A stretch of DNA of 64,000 nucleotides from Sphingomonas chungangi (GCF_013778325.1 NZ_JACEIB010000006.1:310001-374000), one strand, 5' to 3'. Positions 7,908 to 18,180 are shown, counted from the stretch's first letter. Notes: generated from the sequence alone by a model not told the origin. Made by a program: numbers and translations.

Positions 7908-10660
7908 GCGACCCTCCCTTCGTCGAGCGGCGCGAGGTGCTGCGGCTGATCGCGGCGGGCGCGGCGGCGAGCCTGGCGGGCTGCTCCAAGCCCGATCAGC
8001 CGATCGTCCCGGCGGTCGAGGACAAGGACGGCGACCGGGCCGGGCGGACGCGCCGCTATGCGACGACACTCACGCTCGCCGGTTATGGCCGCGGGGCGAC
8101 CGCGCTGGTGGTCGACGGGCGACCGATCAAGCTGGAAGGATCGGCACGCCATCCGGCCAGCGTCGGCGCCACCGACCTGTTCGTCGAGACGGCGATCCTC
8201 GATCTCTACGATCCGCAGCGGCTGCGCGCGCCGGTCGGGCCGGACGGGATCGGCGGTTGGTCGATGCTCGAGCGCGCTCTGGTGTCGCGGCTGGCCGGCT
8301 CGAATGGCGAGGGCACGGTGCTGCTCACCGGCCGCGTGACGTCGCCGACCCTGCTCGCGCGGATCGCCGAGGCGCGTCAGCGGATGCCGGGCCTGCGGCA
8401 TGTCCGCGCCGAGGCGATCGACGACGATGCCGAGCGCGAGGGCACGCGGCTCGCCTTCGGGCGGCCGTTGACCATGCGCCCGCGCCTGGCCGAGGCGGAC
8501 GTGCTGGTGCTGCTCGATGCCGATCCGTTGGGGCCGGGGCCGGACCAGATCGCCTTCGCGCGCGCCTGGGCCGACCGGCGGGGGGCCAGGGGCAAGCCGC
8601 AGCGCACCTATGTCGTCGAGCCGTCACTCACCCAGTCGGGCGTGTGCGCGGATCGTCGCGCGGCGCTGCATCCGGCGTTGATCGGCAATGCCCTGCTGGC
8701 TATCGCGGGATCGCTCGGGGCCGGAACATCCGGCCCTGTCGAGCTTCCGCCCGAGGCGGCCAGGGTGGTCGCCGCGATGATCAGGGATGTTCGCGGTGCG
8801 CAAGGCCGCGCCATCGTGATGGCGGGGCGCGGCCAGCCGCCGCAGGTCCACGCGCTCGCCGCTTGGATCAACCATCGGCTCGCGGCGCCCGTCGACTGGA
8901 TCGAGCCTGTCGATCCCGATCCGTCCGGTCATGTCGAAAGCCTCGCCGACCTGTCGCGCGACATGGCGGCGGGCCGCGTGTCCACGTTGCTCGTCCTCGA
9001 TGCCAATCCCTTGCTGTATGCGCCGCCGGCGCTGGGCTTCGGCGATGCGCTGAAGCGGGTTCCGCTCAGCGTCTCCTTCGCGGCCTTCGCCGACGAGACC
9101 GCCATGGCGACCCGGTGGCGCGCCCCTCTGGTTCACGCGCTGGAAAGCTGGGGCGATGCGCGGGGGCCGGACGGCACCGTCGGTCTCATCCAGCCGATGG
9201 TGAAGCCGCTGTTCGGCGGCCGCAGCGGGCTGGCGGCGATCGCCATGATCGATGCGGCCGGGCCTCGCCTCGACGACCATGATCGCGTCCGCCGCCAATG
9301 GCAGGCGACCGACGACACACACTGGCGCGACCTGCTCGTGGCCGGCGTCGTGGAGGGCATGGCGGCGAAGCCGGTCGAGGCCGGCGATGCAAAGCTGGTG
9401 ATGCCTCGGCCATCGTCCGCGCCGCCCCCGATGGTGGTGACCCTGCCGCCATCGGCGACCCTGTGGGACGGGCGCGGCGCGACCAACGCGTGGGCGCAGG
9501 AATGCCCGGATCCTATCACCCGGCAGGTCTGGGGCGCGGCGCTCCGTATCTCTCCAGCCGATGCGCGGCGGCTGGGCGTGGCTGATCAGGATGTCGTCGC
9601 CTTCGCGGGTCTCACCGCGCCTGTGAAGATCGTCGAGGGGCAGGCGGATGGCGTGGCGACGCTGCCGCTCGGCCACGGACGCACGGCGGGCGGACCGATC
9701 GCCACCGCGCCCGGAACCCTCGGCCCCGGCACCGACGGCTATCGGCTTCGCGGCGCTCATGGCGGCTGGGTGAGCCGGCCCGTAACGCTCGTGCCGACCG
9801 GCGACCGGGTCCACACGCCGCGCAACCAGCGCGATTTCGAGCTCGATGGCGAGGCGGCGTCGCTCTATCCCGTGCTGCAACCGGGCGAGGCGGTCCGCAA
9901 GGCACCGCCGCAAGCCTCCCTGCTGGGAGAAGGCCCGCCACCGCTCGCCGACGCACCGCAATGGGCGATGGTGATCGACACGTCGGCCTGCATCGGCTGC
10001 AACGCCTGTGTCATCGCCTGCCAGGCGGAGAACAACGTGCCCGCCATTGGGCCGGAGCAGATCGGCAAGGGACGCGACATGCACTGGCTGCGCGTCGATC
10101 GCTACGAGCATGACGCGGGCGGCGGTTACCAGCCAGTACCCTGCATGCAGTGCGAGAAGGCGCCCTGCGAGCCGGTCTGCCCGGTCGAGGCGCCGGTGCA
10201 CAGCGCCGATGGCCTCAACCTCCAGGTCTACAACCGCTGCATCGGAACGCGCACCTGCCAGGCCAATTGTCCCTACAAGGTGCGGCGCTTCAACTTCCTC
10301 GATTATGCCGGCGCCGATCTGTGGGGCGATCTCGATCCCGCGCCGGTGAGCGCGCAGCGGAACCCGGACGTCACCGTCCGCGCCCGCGGCGTGATGGAGA
10401 AATGCACCTATTGCGTGCAGCGGATCGAGGCGGCCAAGCATGAGGCGGATGCCACCGGCGCACCGCTGGGGACGCCTGTCACCGCCTGCCAGTCGGCCTG
10501 CCCGACGCAGGCGATCCGGTTCGGCAATCTCGCCGATGCGGGATCGGACGTCGTCGAGCAGCGGCGGGATCCGCGTCACTATGCGCTGCTGGAGGAGCTC
10601 GGCACCCGGCCGCGCACCACCTACCTCGCCAAGGTCCGCAATGCCGGAGACGAGGCATGA
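7895..10660 (+). CDS. actB: ActB: molybdopterin-like/iron-sulfur subunit of alternative complex III
   Basis: Predicted 921-residue fused subunit. Residues 11-30 carry a twin-arginine stretch (ERREVLRLIA) running into the lipobox LAGC, so it is likely exported folded and lipid-anchored. The middle resembles the catalytic subunit of complex iron-sulfur molybdoenzymes, which in ActB lacks the cofactor. The C-terminal third is a four-cluster ferredoxin-like domain: CIGCNACVIAC, CMQCEKAPCEPVC, CIGTRTCQANC and CTYCVQRI with CQSACP. The ATG at 7895 is preferred over the TTG at 7886; both overlap the restored actA end. The stop overlaps actC by four bases. Confidence 0.95.
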   Translation: MPSLGDPPFVERREVLRLIAAGAAASLAGCSKPDQPIVPAVEDKDGDRAGRTRRYATTLTLAGYGRGATALVVDGRPIKLEGSARHPASVGATDLFVETAILDLYDPQRLRAPVGPDGIGGWSMLERALVSRLAGSNGEGTVLLTGRVTSPTLLARIAEARQRMPGLRHVRAEAIDDDAEREGTRLAFGRPLTMRPRLAEADVLVLLDADPLGPGPDQIAFARAWADRRGARGKPQRTYVVEPSLTQSGVCADRRAALHPALIGNALLAIAGSLGAGTSGPVELPPEAARVVAAMIRDVRGAQGRAIVMAGRGQPPQVHALAAWINHRLAAPVDWIEPVDPDPSGHVESLADLSRDMAAGRVSTLLVLDANPLLYAPPALGFGDALKRVPLSVSFAAFADETAMATRWRAPLVHALESWGDARGPDGTVGLIQPMVKPLFGGRSGLAAIAMIDAAGPRLDDHDRVRRQWQATDDTHWRDLLVAGVVEGMAAKPVEAGDAKLVMPRPSSAPPPMVVTLPPSATLWDGRGATNAWAQECPDPITRQVWGAALRISPADARRLGVADQDVVAFAGLTAPVKIVEGQADGVATLPLGHGRTAGGPIATAPGTLGPGTDGYRLRGAHGGWVSRPVTLVPTGDRVHTPRNQRDFELDGEAASLYPVLQPGEAVRKAPPQASLLGEGPPPLADAPQWAMVIDTSACIGCNACVIACQAENNVPAIGPEQIGKGRDMHWLRVDRYEHDAGGGYQPVPCMQCEKAPCEPVCPVEAPVHSADGLNLQVYNRCIGTRTCQANCPYKVRRFNFLDYAGADLWGDLDPAPVSAQRNPDVTVRARGVMEKCTYCVQRIEAAKHEADATGAPLGTPVTACQSACPTQAIRFGNLADAGSDVVEQRRDPRHYALLEELGTRPRTTYLAKVRNAGDEA

Positions 10661-12000
10661 GCGACGCCGCGCGCTGGCTGCTGCCGTCGATGCACGACCA
10701 TCGCGCGATCACCGATGCGATCGCCGGACCGCTCGTCGAGGGGCGGGCGGGGAAGCGCTGGTGGATCGCCTTGCTCGTCTCGCTCGGCCTAGCCGGGGTC
10801 GGGGCGCTCGCGACCGGCATCTCCTTCGCCTACGGGCCCGGCATGTGGGGCAACAACTCCGCCGTAGTGTGGGGCTTCCCGATCGCCAATTACGTCTGGT
10901 GGATCGGCATCGGCAACGCCGGCACCCTGATCTCCGCGCTGCTGCTGCTCACCCGCCAGAAATGGCGCAACGCGATCAACCGCTTCGCCGAGGCGATGAC
11001 GATCCTCGCCGTCTCGATCGCAGGGCTGTTCCCGATCATCCACCTCGGCCGGCCCATATATTTCTACTGGATGGCGCCTTACCCGAACACGATGGACCTG
11101 TGGCCGCAATGGCGATCGGCTCTGGTGTGGGATTTCTGGGCGATCCTCTCCTACCTGCTGTTTTCGGTAATCTTCTTCTATCTCGGCCTGATCCCCGATC
11201 TCGCGACCTTGCGCGACCGGGAGGGGCCGCGCCGCTGGCGGCGCATCTGGGGCGCCTTCGCGCTCGGCTGGCAGGGGACGCCCGCCCAGTGGCGCGCGCA
11301 CCAGCGCCTCCAGCGCACGATGGCGGTGATCGCGACGCCACTGGTCTGCTCGGTCCACTCGATCGTCGGGCTAGACTTCGCCGCCTCCTTGATGCCCGGC
11401 TGGACCGAGAGCGTCTTCCCGCCTTATTTCGTGGTCGGCGCCTATTTCTCCGGTTTCGCGATGGTTCTGCTGCTGGCGCTCGTCATCCGCCATGCGCTGG
11501 GGCTGGAGGCGATGATCCGGCCCGCACACCTCGATGCCTGCGCGAAGATGCTGCTCGCCGCCGGATCGGTGATGCTGCTGGCCTATGGCAGCGAATGGCT
11601 GTCCGCGCTGTGGACGGGCGAGGCGGCGGACCTGCGCTTCATCAGGTTCAGCTTCACCGGCCCCTATGCGGGCCTCACCTACGGGATGATCCTGGGTAAC
11701 TGCCTGCTGCCGCAGCTGTTCTGGAGCCCGGCGCTCAGGCGCTCGGTGCCGGTGCTGGTGATCGTCGCGCTCGGCGTGCTGGTGGGCATGTATTTCGAGC
11801 GTATCCTGATCCTCTGCAACACGCTGTCGATCGGCTACGAGCCCGCCGCCTGGACGCTCTATGTGCCGACTGCGATCGATTTCTTGATCCTCGCGGGCAC
11901 CGCCGGCCTGTTCGTTTCCGCCTTCCTCCTGCTGTCGCGGGTGATCCCGCTGGTGCCGATGTACGAGATGCGCGAGCTGGCCGAGGAGGCGAGGGCATGA
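10657..12000 (+). CDS. actC: ActC: NrfD/PsrC-like quinol-binding membrane subunit
   Basis: Predicted 447-residue polytopic membrane protein of the NrfD/PsrC family, with about ten hydrophobic helices. It is the main menaquinol/ubiquinol-oxidising membrane subunit of alternative complex III. Recognisable stretches are YGPGMWGNNSAVVWGFPIAN near residues 50-70, IHLGRPIYFYWMAPYPNTMDLWPQWRS near 128-150 and SVHSIVGLDFAASLMPGWTES near 233. The gene overlaps actB and actD by four bases on either side (ATGA), so translation is coupled. ActF is the related second membrane subunit. Confidence 0.95.
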   Translation: MSDAARWLLPSMHDHRAITDAIAGPLVEGRAGKRWWIALLVSLGLAGVGALATGISFAYGPGMWGNNSAVVWGFPIANYVWWIGIGNAGTLISALLLLTRQKWRNAINRFAEAMTILAVSIAGLFPIIHLGRPIYFYWMAPYPNTMDLWPQWRSALVWDFWAILSYLLFSVIFFYLGLIPDLATLRDREGPRRWRRIWGAFALGWQGTPAQWRAHQRLQRTMAVIATPLVCSVHSIVGLDFAASLMPGWTESVFPPYFVVGAYFSGFAMVLLLALVIRHALGLEAMIRPAHLDACAKMLLAAGSVMLLAYGSEWLSALWTGEAADLRFIRFSFTGPYAGLTYGMILGNCLLPQLFWSPALRRSVPVLVIVALGVLVGMYFERILILCNTLSIGYEPAAWTLYVPTAIDFLILAGTAGLFVSAFLLLSRVIPLVPMYEMRELAEEARA

Positions 12001-12512
12001 CCGCGCTCGCGCTGGCCAGCTTCGCGCGGGAGGCGGCGTTCCGCGCTGCGGTGGCGCGCGCGGGAGAGGACAAGCGCCGGATCGTCGGCCTCTGGTCTCC
12101 CTATCCGGTTGAGATCGAGGAGATCGGCAAGGAGCCGGCGGCGTCGATCCCGTGGATCGCCTGTCTCGGCGGGCTCGGCGCGGCGATCCTGTTCTATGCC
12201 TTCATCTGGTGGACCGCGACGCAGGCCTATCCGTTCGACAGCGGCGGGCGCCCGCTCCATTCGTGGCAGGTCTTCCTGATCGCCCCGATCGAGCTCGGCG
12301 CGCTCGCGGCCGGGATCGCCGGCATGGCCGCATTTCTTATCCGCGCCGGGATGACGCGCCTCCACCATCCGGCCTTCGATATCGACGAGGTCGAGCGAGC
12401 CTCGTCCGACCATTTCGTGATCGCGCTCTCCTGCGATGAGGAGGAGGGCGGTGATGTCCTGGCGCTGCTGGCCAAGGCGGGGGCGGTGCACAGCCGCCTC
12501 GTGACGCGATGA
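11997..12512 (+). CDS. actD: ActD: DUF3341 membrane subunit of alternative complex III
   Basis: Predicted 171-residue protein of the DUF3341 family. A cytosolic N-terminal half (with RIVGLWSPYPVEIEEIG near 28-44) is followed by two hydrophobic helices (about 53-72 and 95-118) and a soluble C-terminus with HHPAFDIDEVERAS. This is the usual layout of ActD, a structural subunit that binds ActC. The gene overlaps both neighbours by four bases. Confidence 0.92.
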   Translation: MTALALASFAREAAFRAAVARAGEDKRRIVGLWSPYPVEIEEIGKEPAASIPWIACLGGLGAAILFYAFIWWTATQAYPFDSGGRPLHSWQVFLIAPIELGALAAGIAGMAAFLIRAGMTRLHHPAFDIDEVERASSDHFVIALSCDEEEGGDVLALLAKAGAVHSRLVTR

Positions 12513-12985
12513 GGGTGGCGTGGCTCGCTTTGCTGCTGCCGCTAGGCGGATGCGACCTGTCGATGACTCGGCAGACGAAACATGGGGCGCAGAGCGGCGA
12601 CACGCTGTGGCCGGGAGGTCCGGCGGCCAGCGATTCCGCGCCGGACGGCACCGTGGCGCAGGACCAGCCGGATCGCGATGCCGCGCTCGCGACGCCGCCT
12701 GCCGTGAGGCCGGTCCTGCTGGCACGGGGTCAGGAGCAATATCGGATCTTCTGCACGGCCTGCCACGCGGAGGACGGCGGTGGCGGGGGGCGGGTGGTCG
12801 CGCGGGGATTCCCGAGGCCCCCGGCCTTCGGCGCGCAGGATCATCCTCGCAGGACAGTCGACGTGATCACCCGCGGCTCCGGCGTGATGTATCCCTTTGC
12901 GGACCGTATCGAGCCCCAGGATCGCTGGGCGATCGCCGCCTATGTCGAGGCGCTCAAGCGGCTGCGTGCGGAGAAGGGCGCGTGA
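12509..12985 (+). CDS. actE: ActE: monohaem lipoprotein cytochrome c of alternative complex III
   Basis: Predicted 158-residue periplasmic cytochrome c. The N-terminus MRVAWLALLLPLGGC ends in a lipobox cysteine (residue 15), so it is a lipoprotein. A single haem site CTACH lies at about residues 85-89 in RIFCTACHAEDGGGGG, and the distal methionine is probably in GSGVMYPFADRI. ActE receives electrons from ActA and is a candidate donor to the oxidase. The four-base overlaps with actD and actF are conserved through the operon. Confidence 0.92.
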   Translation: MRVAWLALLLPLGGCDLSMTRQTKHGAQSGDTLWPGGPAASDSAPDGTVAQDQPDRDAALATPPAVRPVLLARGQEQYRIFCTACHAEDGGGGGRVVARGFPRPPAFGAQDHPRRTVDVITRGSGVMYPFADRIEPQDRWAIAAYVEALKRLRAEKGA

Positions 12986-13905
12986 GGGCCGGCGCCCTCC
13001 TTGCCTCTTTCGTCGGCGTGGTCCTGCTGGCGTGGCTGGCCATCATCGATCCGGCCGCCGCCGCGGACGGCTGGCGGGCTGCATTCCTGCTGCTGAGCGC
13101 GGTTCCCGTCGGCGCCGTCGTCCTGCTGCTGATCGCTCGCGTGGTGGGCGCGGACTGGGAGGCGGCACTCCAGCCACTGCTCGGGCCGCTGCCCTGGCTC
13201 GGTTTCCTGCTGATCCCCGTGGTCGCGGGGCAGGCGCTGTTCCATTGGCCGGCGGGCCATCTCCATATCTGGCTGTCGCCGCTGGCCTTCGCGATCCGCG
13301 CGGCTTTCGCGCTGTTGTTCTGGACATGGACGGCGAGGGCGCTCGCCTGCCGGCCATCGGTGCCGGCCGGCCCGCTGTTGCTCGCGCATGGGCTGGTGGT
13401 GTCGGTGATGGGCTATGACTGGCTGCTCGGCGTTATGCCCGGCCAGCCCAATTCGGCCGCGCCGATGATCCTCGCGGTCATGCAGATCGGCGGGGCGGCG
13501 GCGTTCGCCTGTGCCGCAGGGCTCGGCACCCCGGCGCAGCGCCGCGATCTCGCCTATCTGATCGTCGCAAGCGGGCTGGGGCTAGCCTATCTGCTCTACA
13601 TCGATTTCGCGATCGTCTGGTTCGGCAACCTGCCCGCGCATGTTGGCTGGTACGTGCAGCGCGGGATCATGCCGGCCGCGTTGCTGCCCGGGCTTGCCCT
13701 GGCATTGGGACTGCTCGGCCCGATCCTGCTGGTCGGCATCGGCCGCAGCGAGCCTGCGCGCCGGCAGGCCGGCCTGCTCGCGCTGCTGGGGCTGGGCCTC
13801 ACGATCGTCTGGGTAGCGGCCGGCCCGACCGGATGGCTCGGCCTGCTCGCAGCGTTCGCCGGCGTCCTCGCCATCGGTGGACTGGCGCGGGGAGCCGTCG
13901 CATGA
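12982..13905 (+). CDS. actF: ActF: second membrane subunit of alternative complex III
   Basis: Predicted 307-residue polytopic membrane protein with about ten short helices, in the place and style of ActF, the ActC-like second membrane subunit. Useful stretches are GQALFHWPAGHLHIWLSPLAFAIR near residues 82-105, a VMGYDWLLGVMPGQPNSAAPM segment near 143-163 and IDFAIVWFGNLPAHVGWYVQRG near 206-227. The GTG at 12982 overlaps the actE stop (GTGA). Longer upstream starts in this frame read through actE out of frame and are Arg-rich noise. Confidence 0.9.
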   Translation: MRAGALLASFVGVVLLAWLAIIDPAAAADGWRAAFLLLSAVPVGAVVLLLIARVVGADWEAALQPLLGPLPWLGFLLIPVVAGQALFHWPAGHLHIWLSPLAFAIRAAFALLFWTWTARALACRPSVPAGPLLLAHGLVVSVMGYDWLLGVMPGQPNSAAPMILAVMQIGGAAAFACAAGLGTPAQRRDLAYLIVASGLGLAYLLYIDFAIVWFGNLPAHVGWYVQRGIMPAALLPGLALALGLLGPILLVGIGRSEPARRQAGLLALLGLGLTIVWVAAGPTGWLGLLAAFAGVLAIGGLARGAVA

Positions 13906-14192
13906 GCCAGGACTATGAAGGTTGGGACGTCGATCCCCGTCCGGCGATCAAGGGGCTGGCGCTGTTCCTGATCCTGCTGCTGGCGTTGGTGATCGGCGCG
14001 GCGCTCTTCTACAATCACCGTTATGCGCCCCGGACCCGCCCGGATCCGCATCCCTTCCCGCAGCCCGTGCTCGAGACCATCGACAGCGCGCCCGACGACC
14101 GGAATCCGGTGGCGCCGACCCAGCCGCCCGCCGGGATCGACCGGGCCATGGCCGAGGTGGCGTCGGACGGCAATGCGGTGTGGAACCAGTGA
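13902..14192 (+). CDS. Small single-helix membrane protein of the act operon, 96 residues
   Basis: Predicted 96-residue protein: a short cytosolic N-terminus (MSQDYEGWDVDPRPAIKG), one hydrophobic helix at about 19-40, and a proline-rich periplasmic tail (RTRPDPHPFPQPVLETIDS). It overlaps actF by four bases, and its stop overlaps the SCO1-like gene by one base, so it is a fixed member of the operon. I do not recognise a named family. A role as an accessory or linker subunit between complex III and the oxidase is an inference from position and topology. Confidence 0.8.
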   Translation: MSQDYEGWDVDPRPAIKGLALFLILLLALVIGAALFYNHRYAPRTRPDPHPFPQPVLETIDSAPDDRNPVAPTQPPAGIDRAMAEVASDGNAVWNQ

Positions 14193-14980
14193 TGCGGATC
14201 CTGCTCCTCCTGCTGGCGCTGTGGGCATCGCCAGTTCGTGCCGCGCTCACCCCGGCCGAGCTCGCGGGCGTTGGAGCGACGCCGCCGGCAGGGGCGAGGC
14301 TTCCGGCCGGGCTCGCCTTCGTCGATCAGGCGGAACGTCCCTATCGGCTCGCCAACGGGCCGGTACCGACGGTGCTGCTGTTCGCCGATTACAGCTGCCG
14401 CCATATCTGCGGTCCGGGTATCACGCTGACGGCCGGTGCGCTCCACGATGCCGGGCTGACGCCGGGCCGCGACTATCGGATGATCGTGATCGGCCTCGAT
14501 CAGGATGGCCCGGCGCTCGCGGCGCGGCTGGCGACCGATCGCTTGCGGGGCCTTGATGCGGAGCGGTCGGCCATGGCCCTCCTCACCGGGTCGCCGCCGA
14601 CCATCCGGCAGGCGGAAGCGGCGCTCGGCTATCACGCCGTCTACGACGCCCAGGCCGATCAGTTCGCCCACGACGCGGCCATCTACGTATTCGGTCAGGC
14701 GGGCCGGTTGTCCGCCCTGCTGGCGGAAACCGCCTCGACCGCGCCACAGCTCGCAGCCGCGATCGCAGGCGCGCGGCAGGGCGTCGTCTATGCTCCGCCG
14801 GCTCCAAGACCGGACGACAGTCTCGCCGGGCGCATCAGTGCGATCTGCTACGGGCTGGCGAGCGCGCACGGCGTCTATGCCGCGCCGATCGTCCTCGGCC
14901 TTCGGATCGGCGGGGTACTCATCTGCGTCGCGCTCGCGCTCTTCCTGATCGGTCATCGGAGGGCGCGCGATGCTGCCTGA
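14192..14980 (+). CDS. SCO1/SenC-like copper chaperone for the oxidase
   Basis: Predicted 262-residue protein with a cleavable signal (MRILLLLLALWASPVRA), a thioredoxin-like domain and a C-terminal helix at about 234-252. The copper-binding CxxxC motif is CRHIC in DYSCRHICGPG (near residue 70), and YRMIVIGLDQDG follows as in SCO proteins. SCO proteins insert copper into the CuA site of oxidase subunit II, whose gene follows directly and overlaps by eleven bases. The family's usual later histidine could be His158 in DQFAHDAAIYVF. Confidence 0.88.
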   Translation: MRILLLLLALWASPVRAALTPAELAGVGATPPAGARLPAGLAFVDQAERPYRLANGPVPTVLLFADYSCRHICGPGITLTAGALHDAGLTPGRDYRMIVIGLDQDGPALAARLATDRLRGLDAERSAMALLTGSPPTIRQAEAALGYHAVYDAQADQFAHDAAIYVFGQAGRLSALLAETASTAPQLAAAIAGARQGVVYAPPAPRPDDSLAGRISAICYGLASAHGVYAAPIVLGLRIGGVLICVALALFLIGHRRARDAA

Positions 14981-15899
14981 GGCTTCGACCCTCGCGCCTT
15001 CCGTGGACCGCATCTTCTGGGGCCTCGTCGGCCTCAGCGTGCTGATCATGGCCATCGTCGGCGGGCTCGTCTTCGCCTTCGCGATCAAATACCGGCGCGG
15101 CACCGACGCCTATCGCGGCCCGCTGCCGGAATGGATGAGCCGCGAGGTCGAGATCGGCTGGACGGTCTCCACCCTTTTTGTCGCATTGTTCGTCTTCTGG
15201 TGGGCGGCGGCGGCGCAACTGCCGCACTTCCTGCTGCCCAAGGATGCGCTCGAGATCCACGTCGTCGCCAAGCAATGGATGTGGAAGGTGCAGCATCCCG
15301 AAGGCGTGCGCGAGATCGACGCGCTGCACGTGCCAGTGGGCGTACCGGTGAAGCTGGAGATGACGAGCCAGGATGTCATCCACAGCTTCGGCGTGCCCGC
15401 CTTCCGCATCAAGCAGGACGTGCTGCCGGGCCGGTACACCACCACCTGGTTCGAGGCGAAGGAAGTGGGTGACTATCATCTGTTCTGCACCGAATATTGC
15501 GGCACCGATCATGCCCGGATGACCGGCACGATCACCGTGATGCAGCCCGAAGCCTATGCGCGCTGGCTCTCGGCGCAACCGCATGGCGAGGATCTGGCCG
15601 GAGAGGGCGGGCAACTCTACACCGCGCTCGGCTGCTCCGCCTGCCATGGCGCGAATGCGCGGGTGCCTGCGCCTTCGCTCGCCGGCCTCTACGGATCGCA
15701 GGTCGTGCTGACGGATGGCAGCCGTGTCACCGCTGACGAGGATTATCTGCGCGAAAGCATCGAGCGACCCGAGGCGAAGGTGGTGGCGGGCTATTCATCG
15801 ACCATGCCCGCCTACCAGGGTGTGGCCAGCGAGGAGCAGGTGGTGGCGCTCGTCGCCTACATCAAATCGCTCGACGACAGGCGGAGCGCGGCGCGATGA
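14970..15899 (+). CDS. ctaC: Cytochrome c oxidase subunit II with fused cytochrome c (caa3 type)
   Basis: Predicted 309-residue subunit II. Two N-terminal helices (about 13-38 and 63-84) are followed by the cupredoxin domain with the CuA ligands His138, Cys173, Glu175, Cys177, His181 and Met184 ([12 protein letters not shown]). A fused cytochrome c domain follows, with the haem motif CSACH at 222-226 and a likely distal Met279 in SSTMPAY. The fusion defines a caa3 oxidase. It sits between the SCO1-like gene and subunit I, overlapping both. Confidence 0.95.
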   Translation: MLPEASTLAPSVDRIFWGLVGLSVLIMAIVGGLVFAFAIKYRRGTDAYRGPLPEWMSREVEIGWTVSTLFVALFVFWWAAAAQLPHFLLPKDALEIHVVAKQWMWKVQHPEGVREIDALHVPVGVPVKLEMTSQDVIHSFGVPAFRIKQDVLPGRYTTTWFEAKEVGDYHLFCTEYCGTDHARMTGTITVMQPEAYARWLSAQPHGEDLAGEGGQLYTALGCSACHGANARVPAPSLAGLYGSQVVLTDGSRVTADEDYLRESIERPEAKVVAGYSSTMPAYQGVASEEQVVALVAYIKSLDDRRSAAR

Positions 15900-17563
15900 A
15901 AGTAGACGATACCGGCCTGCTCGCCCGCGAGCCCGACGAGACCAGCTATCTGACGGCGGGCACGACGCTGCGCTCCTGGCTGCTGTCGACCGATCACAAG
16001 CGGATCGCCATCCTCTATGCGGCCTCGATCACGGTGTTCTTCTTCATCGGCGGTGCGGCTGCGACGATGATCCGGCTGGAACTGTTCACGCCCGCCGGCG
16101 ACCTGACGACCGCCGACGAATATAACCGCCTGTTCACGCTGCATGGCGTGATCATGGTCTGGTTCTTCCTGATCCCCTCGATCCCGGGGACGCTGGGCAA
16201 TTTCCTGCTGCCGCTGATGGTCGGCGCCAAGGACGTCGCCTTCCCGCGCCTCAACCTGATGAGCTGGTATCTCTACGTGACCGCCGGGCTGTTCACGCTG
16301 GCGGCGTTGCTGCTGGGTGGGGTGGATACCGGCTGGACCTTCTACACGCCGCTATCGACGCTCTATTCGAACAGCTACGTGCTCCTGGCGGCGTTCGGCA
16401 TCTTCGTGGTCGGCTTCTCGTCGATCGCGACCGGCATCAACTTCATCGCGACGATCCATCTGCTGCGCACCAAGGGCATGACCTGGATGCGGCTGCCGCT
16501 CTTCGCCTGGGCGATGTACGCGACCAGCCTGGTCATGGTGCTGGCGACGCCCGTGCTGGCGATGGCGTTGCTGCTGATCTGCGGCGAGCGGCTGCTCGGG
16601 CTGCCGATCTTCGACCCGAGGGTGGGCGGCGACCCGGTGCTGTTCCAGCACATCTTCTGGTTCTACAGCCACCCGGCCGTCTACATCATGATCCTGCCGG
16701 CGATGGGTGTGGTCAGCGAGATCATCGCCTGCGAGGCGCGGCGGCGGGTCTTCGGCTACCAGTTCATGGTCTACGCCATGCTGGTGATCGCGGTGATCGG
16801 CTTCCTCGTCTGGGGGCATCACATGTTCGTGGCGGGGCAGTCGCCCTTCGCCAGCATGATCTTCAGCTTCCTTTCGTTCGTCATCGCCGTGCCGAGCGCG
16901 ATCAAGGTGTTCAACTGGACGGGCACGCTCTATCGCGGGCGCATCCGCTTCTCCGCGCCGATGCTCTACGCGCTGGGCTTCGTCGGGCTGTTCACGCTGG
17001 GCGGGCTGACCGGCCTCTTCCTGGCGTCGATCCCGGTCGACGTGCATCTGTCCGACACCTATTTCGTGGTGGCGCACTTCCACTACATCATGGTGGGCGG
17101 CGCGGTGTCGGCCTTCTTCGGCGGGCTGCACTTCTGGTGGCCGAAGATTACCGGGCGGCTCTACAACGAGAATTTCGCGCGGTCGGCGGCCTTGTGGCTG
17201 TTCTTCGGGTTCAACTTCACCTTCTTCCCGCAGTTCATCCTCGGCTATCTCGGCATGCCGAGGCGCTATCACGAATATCCGCCCGAATTTCAGGTGTGGA
17301 ACGTGATGTCGTCGACCGGCGCGGTGGTGCTGGCGGTGGGCTATCTGATGCCGCTCTTCTACCTCGGCTACTCTTTGCTCCATGGCGAGCGCGCCGGTGA
17401 CAATCCGCGCGACGCGACCGGGCTCGAATGGACCACCTCCTCGCCGCCGCCCCAGCACAATTTCCACGAGCCGCCGGTCGTGCGGAGCGAGCCCTACGCC
17501 TATCATGATTGGGACGAGGCACCGGGCGACGCCGACGAGACGCCACAGACGGATCCCGCATGA
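15896..17563 (+). CDS. ctaD: Cytochrome c oxidase subunit I, A2 type
   Basis: Predicted 555-residue haem-copper oxidase core that reduces oxygen and pumps protons. Haem and CuB ligands are visible: His83 in [10 protein letters not shown], His259 and Tyr263 in [10 protein letters not shown], His308-His309 in GHHMFVAG, and His394/His396 in [10 protein letters not shown]. Asp113 in GAKDVAFP would open the D channel and Lys337 the K channel. The glutamate of the HPEVY motif is replaced by alanine and preceded by Tyr257-Ser258, the YSHPxV signature of A2-type oxidases such as that of Rhodothermus marinus. The stop overlaps subunit III by four bases. Confidence 0.96.
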   Translation: MKVDDTGLLAREPDETSYLTAGTTLRSWLLSTDHKRIAILYAASITVFFFIGGAAATMIRLELFTPAGDLTTADEYNRLFTLHGVIMVWFFLIPSIPGTLGNFLLPLMVGAKDVAFPRLNLMSWYLYVTAGLFTLAALLLGGVDTGWTFYTPLSTLYSNSYVLLAAFGIFVVGFSSIATGINFIATIHLLRTKGMTWMRLPLFAWAMYATSLVMVLATPVLAMALLLICGERLLGLPIFDPRVGGDPVLFQHIFWFYSHPAVYIMILPAMGVVSEIIACEARRRVFGYQFMVYAMLVIAVIGFLVWGHHMFVAGQSPFASMIFSFLSFVIAVPSAIKVFNWTGTLYRGRIRFSAPMLYALGFVGLFTLGGLTGLFLASIPVDVHLSDTYFVVAHFHYIMVGGAVSAFFGGLHFWWPKITGRLYNENFARSAALWLFFGFNFTFFPQFILGYLGMPRRYHEYPPEFQVWNVMSSTGAVVLAVGYLMPLFYLGYSLLHGERAGDNPRDATGLEWTTSSPPPQHNFHEPPVVRSEPYAYHDWDEAPGDADETPQTDPA

Positions 17564-18180
17564 GCAGCACGCCGATCCTGGTCGAGCCGTTTGAGGAGCC
17601 CGAGCGGCAGCGCGAGGCGATGGTGTTCGGGCTCTGGCTGTTCCTGGCGACCGAGATCCTGTTCTTCGGCGGTTTCTTCTTCCTCTATGCGGTCGCGCGG
17701 ATGCAGGATCCGGTCGGCTTCGCGAAGGGTGCCGCGCGGGCCAACCTGCTGCTCGGCACCGTCAACACGGTGCTGCTGATGACGAGCAGCGCCACGCTCA
17801 CCGTCGCCGAACGCGCCGCGCAGGCGGGCTGGATGCGCGGCGCGCGCGGGGCGATCCTCGCCACGCTCGCGCTCGGCACGGCCTTCCTCGCGGTCAAGGG
17901 CTTCGAATATCGCGAGGATCTGTCGGAGCATCTTTTTCCAACGTCGCCCGCTTTTCCTTTCTCCGGATTGGTCGGCGCGACGCGCTTCTGGTCCTTCTAC
18001 TGGTTCGTGACGATCGTGCACGCGATCCACCTGACGATCGGTCTCGGTTGCGTGGCGAGGCTGCTTCGGCTCGATCTGCCGCGGCGGTGGATGGTGGCCG
18101 AGGTGACGACGCTCTACTGGCATTTCGTCGACATCATCTGGCTGCTGCTGTGGCCGCTATTGTATCTGGTGGGACCCTGA
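17560..18180 (+). CDS. ctaE: Cytochrome c oxidase subunit III
   Basis: Predicted 206-residue subunit III with five hydrophobic helices. Typical stretches are [21 protein letters not shown] near residues 22-42 and [20 protein letters not shown] at the end. The short five-helix form is usual for bacterial caa3 oxidases. The ATG at 17560 overlaps the subunit I stop (ATGA); longer starts fall inside subunit I. Its own stop shares one base with the next gene. Confidence 0.95.
   Translation: MSSTPILVEPFEEPERQREAMVFGLWLFLATEILFFGGFFFLYAVARMQDPVGFAKGAARANLLLGTVNTVLLMTSSATLTVAERAAQAGWMRGARGAILATLALGTAFLAVKGFEYREDLSEHLFPTSPAFPFSGLVGATRFWSFYWFVTIVHAIHLTIGLGCVARLLRLDLPRRWMVAEVTTLYWHFVDIIWLLLWPLLYLVGP

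Noticed and set aside
8624-10579. Minus-strand open frame of 651 codons opposite actB
   Set aside because: Antisense shadow of actB with Arg/His-rich composition and no family resemblance.
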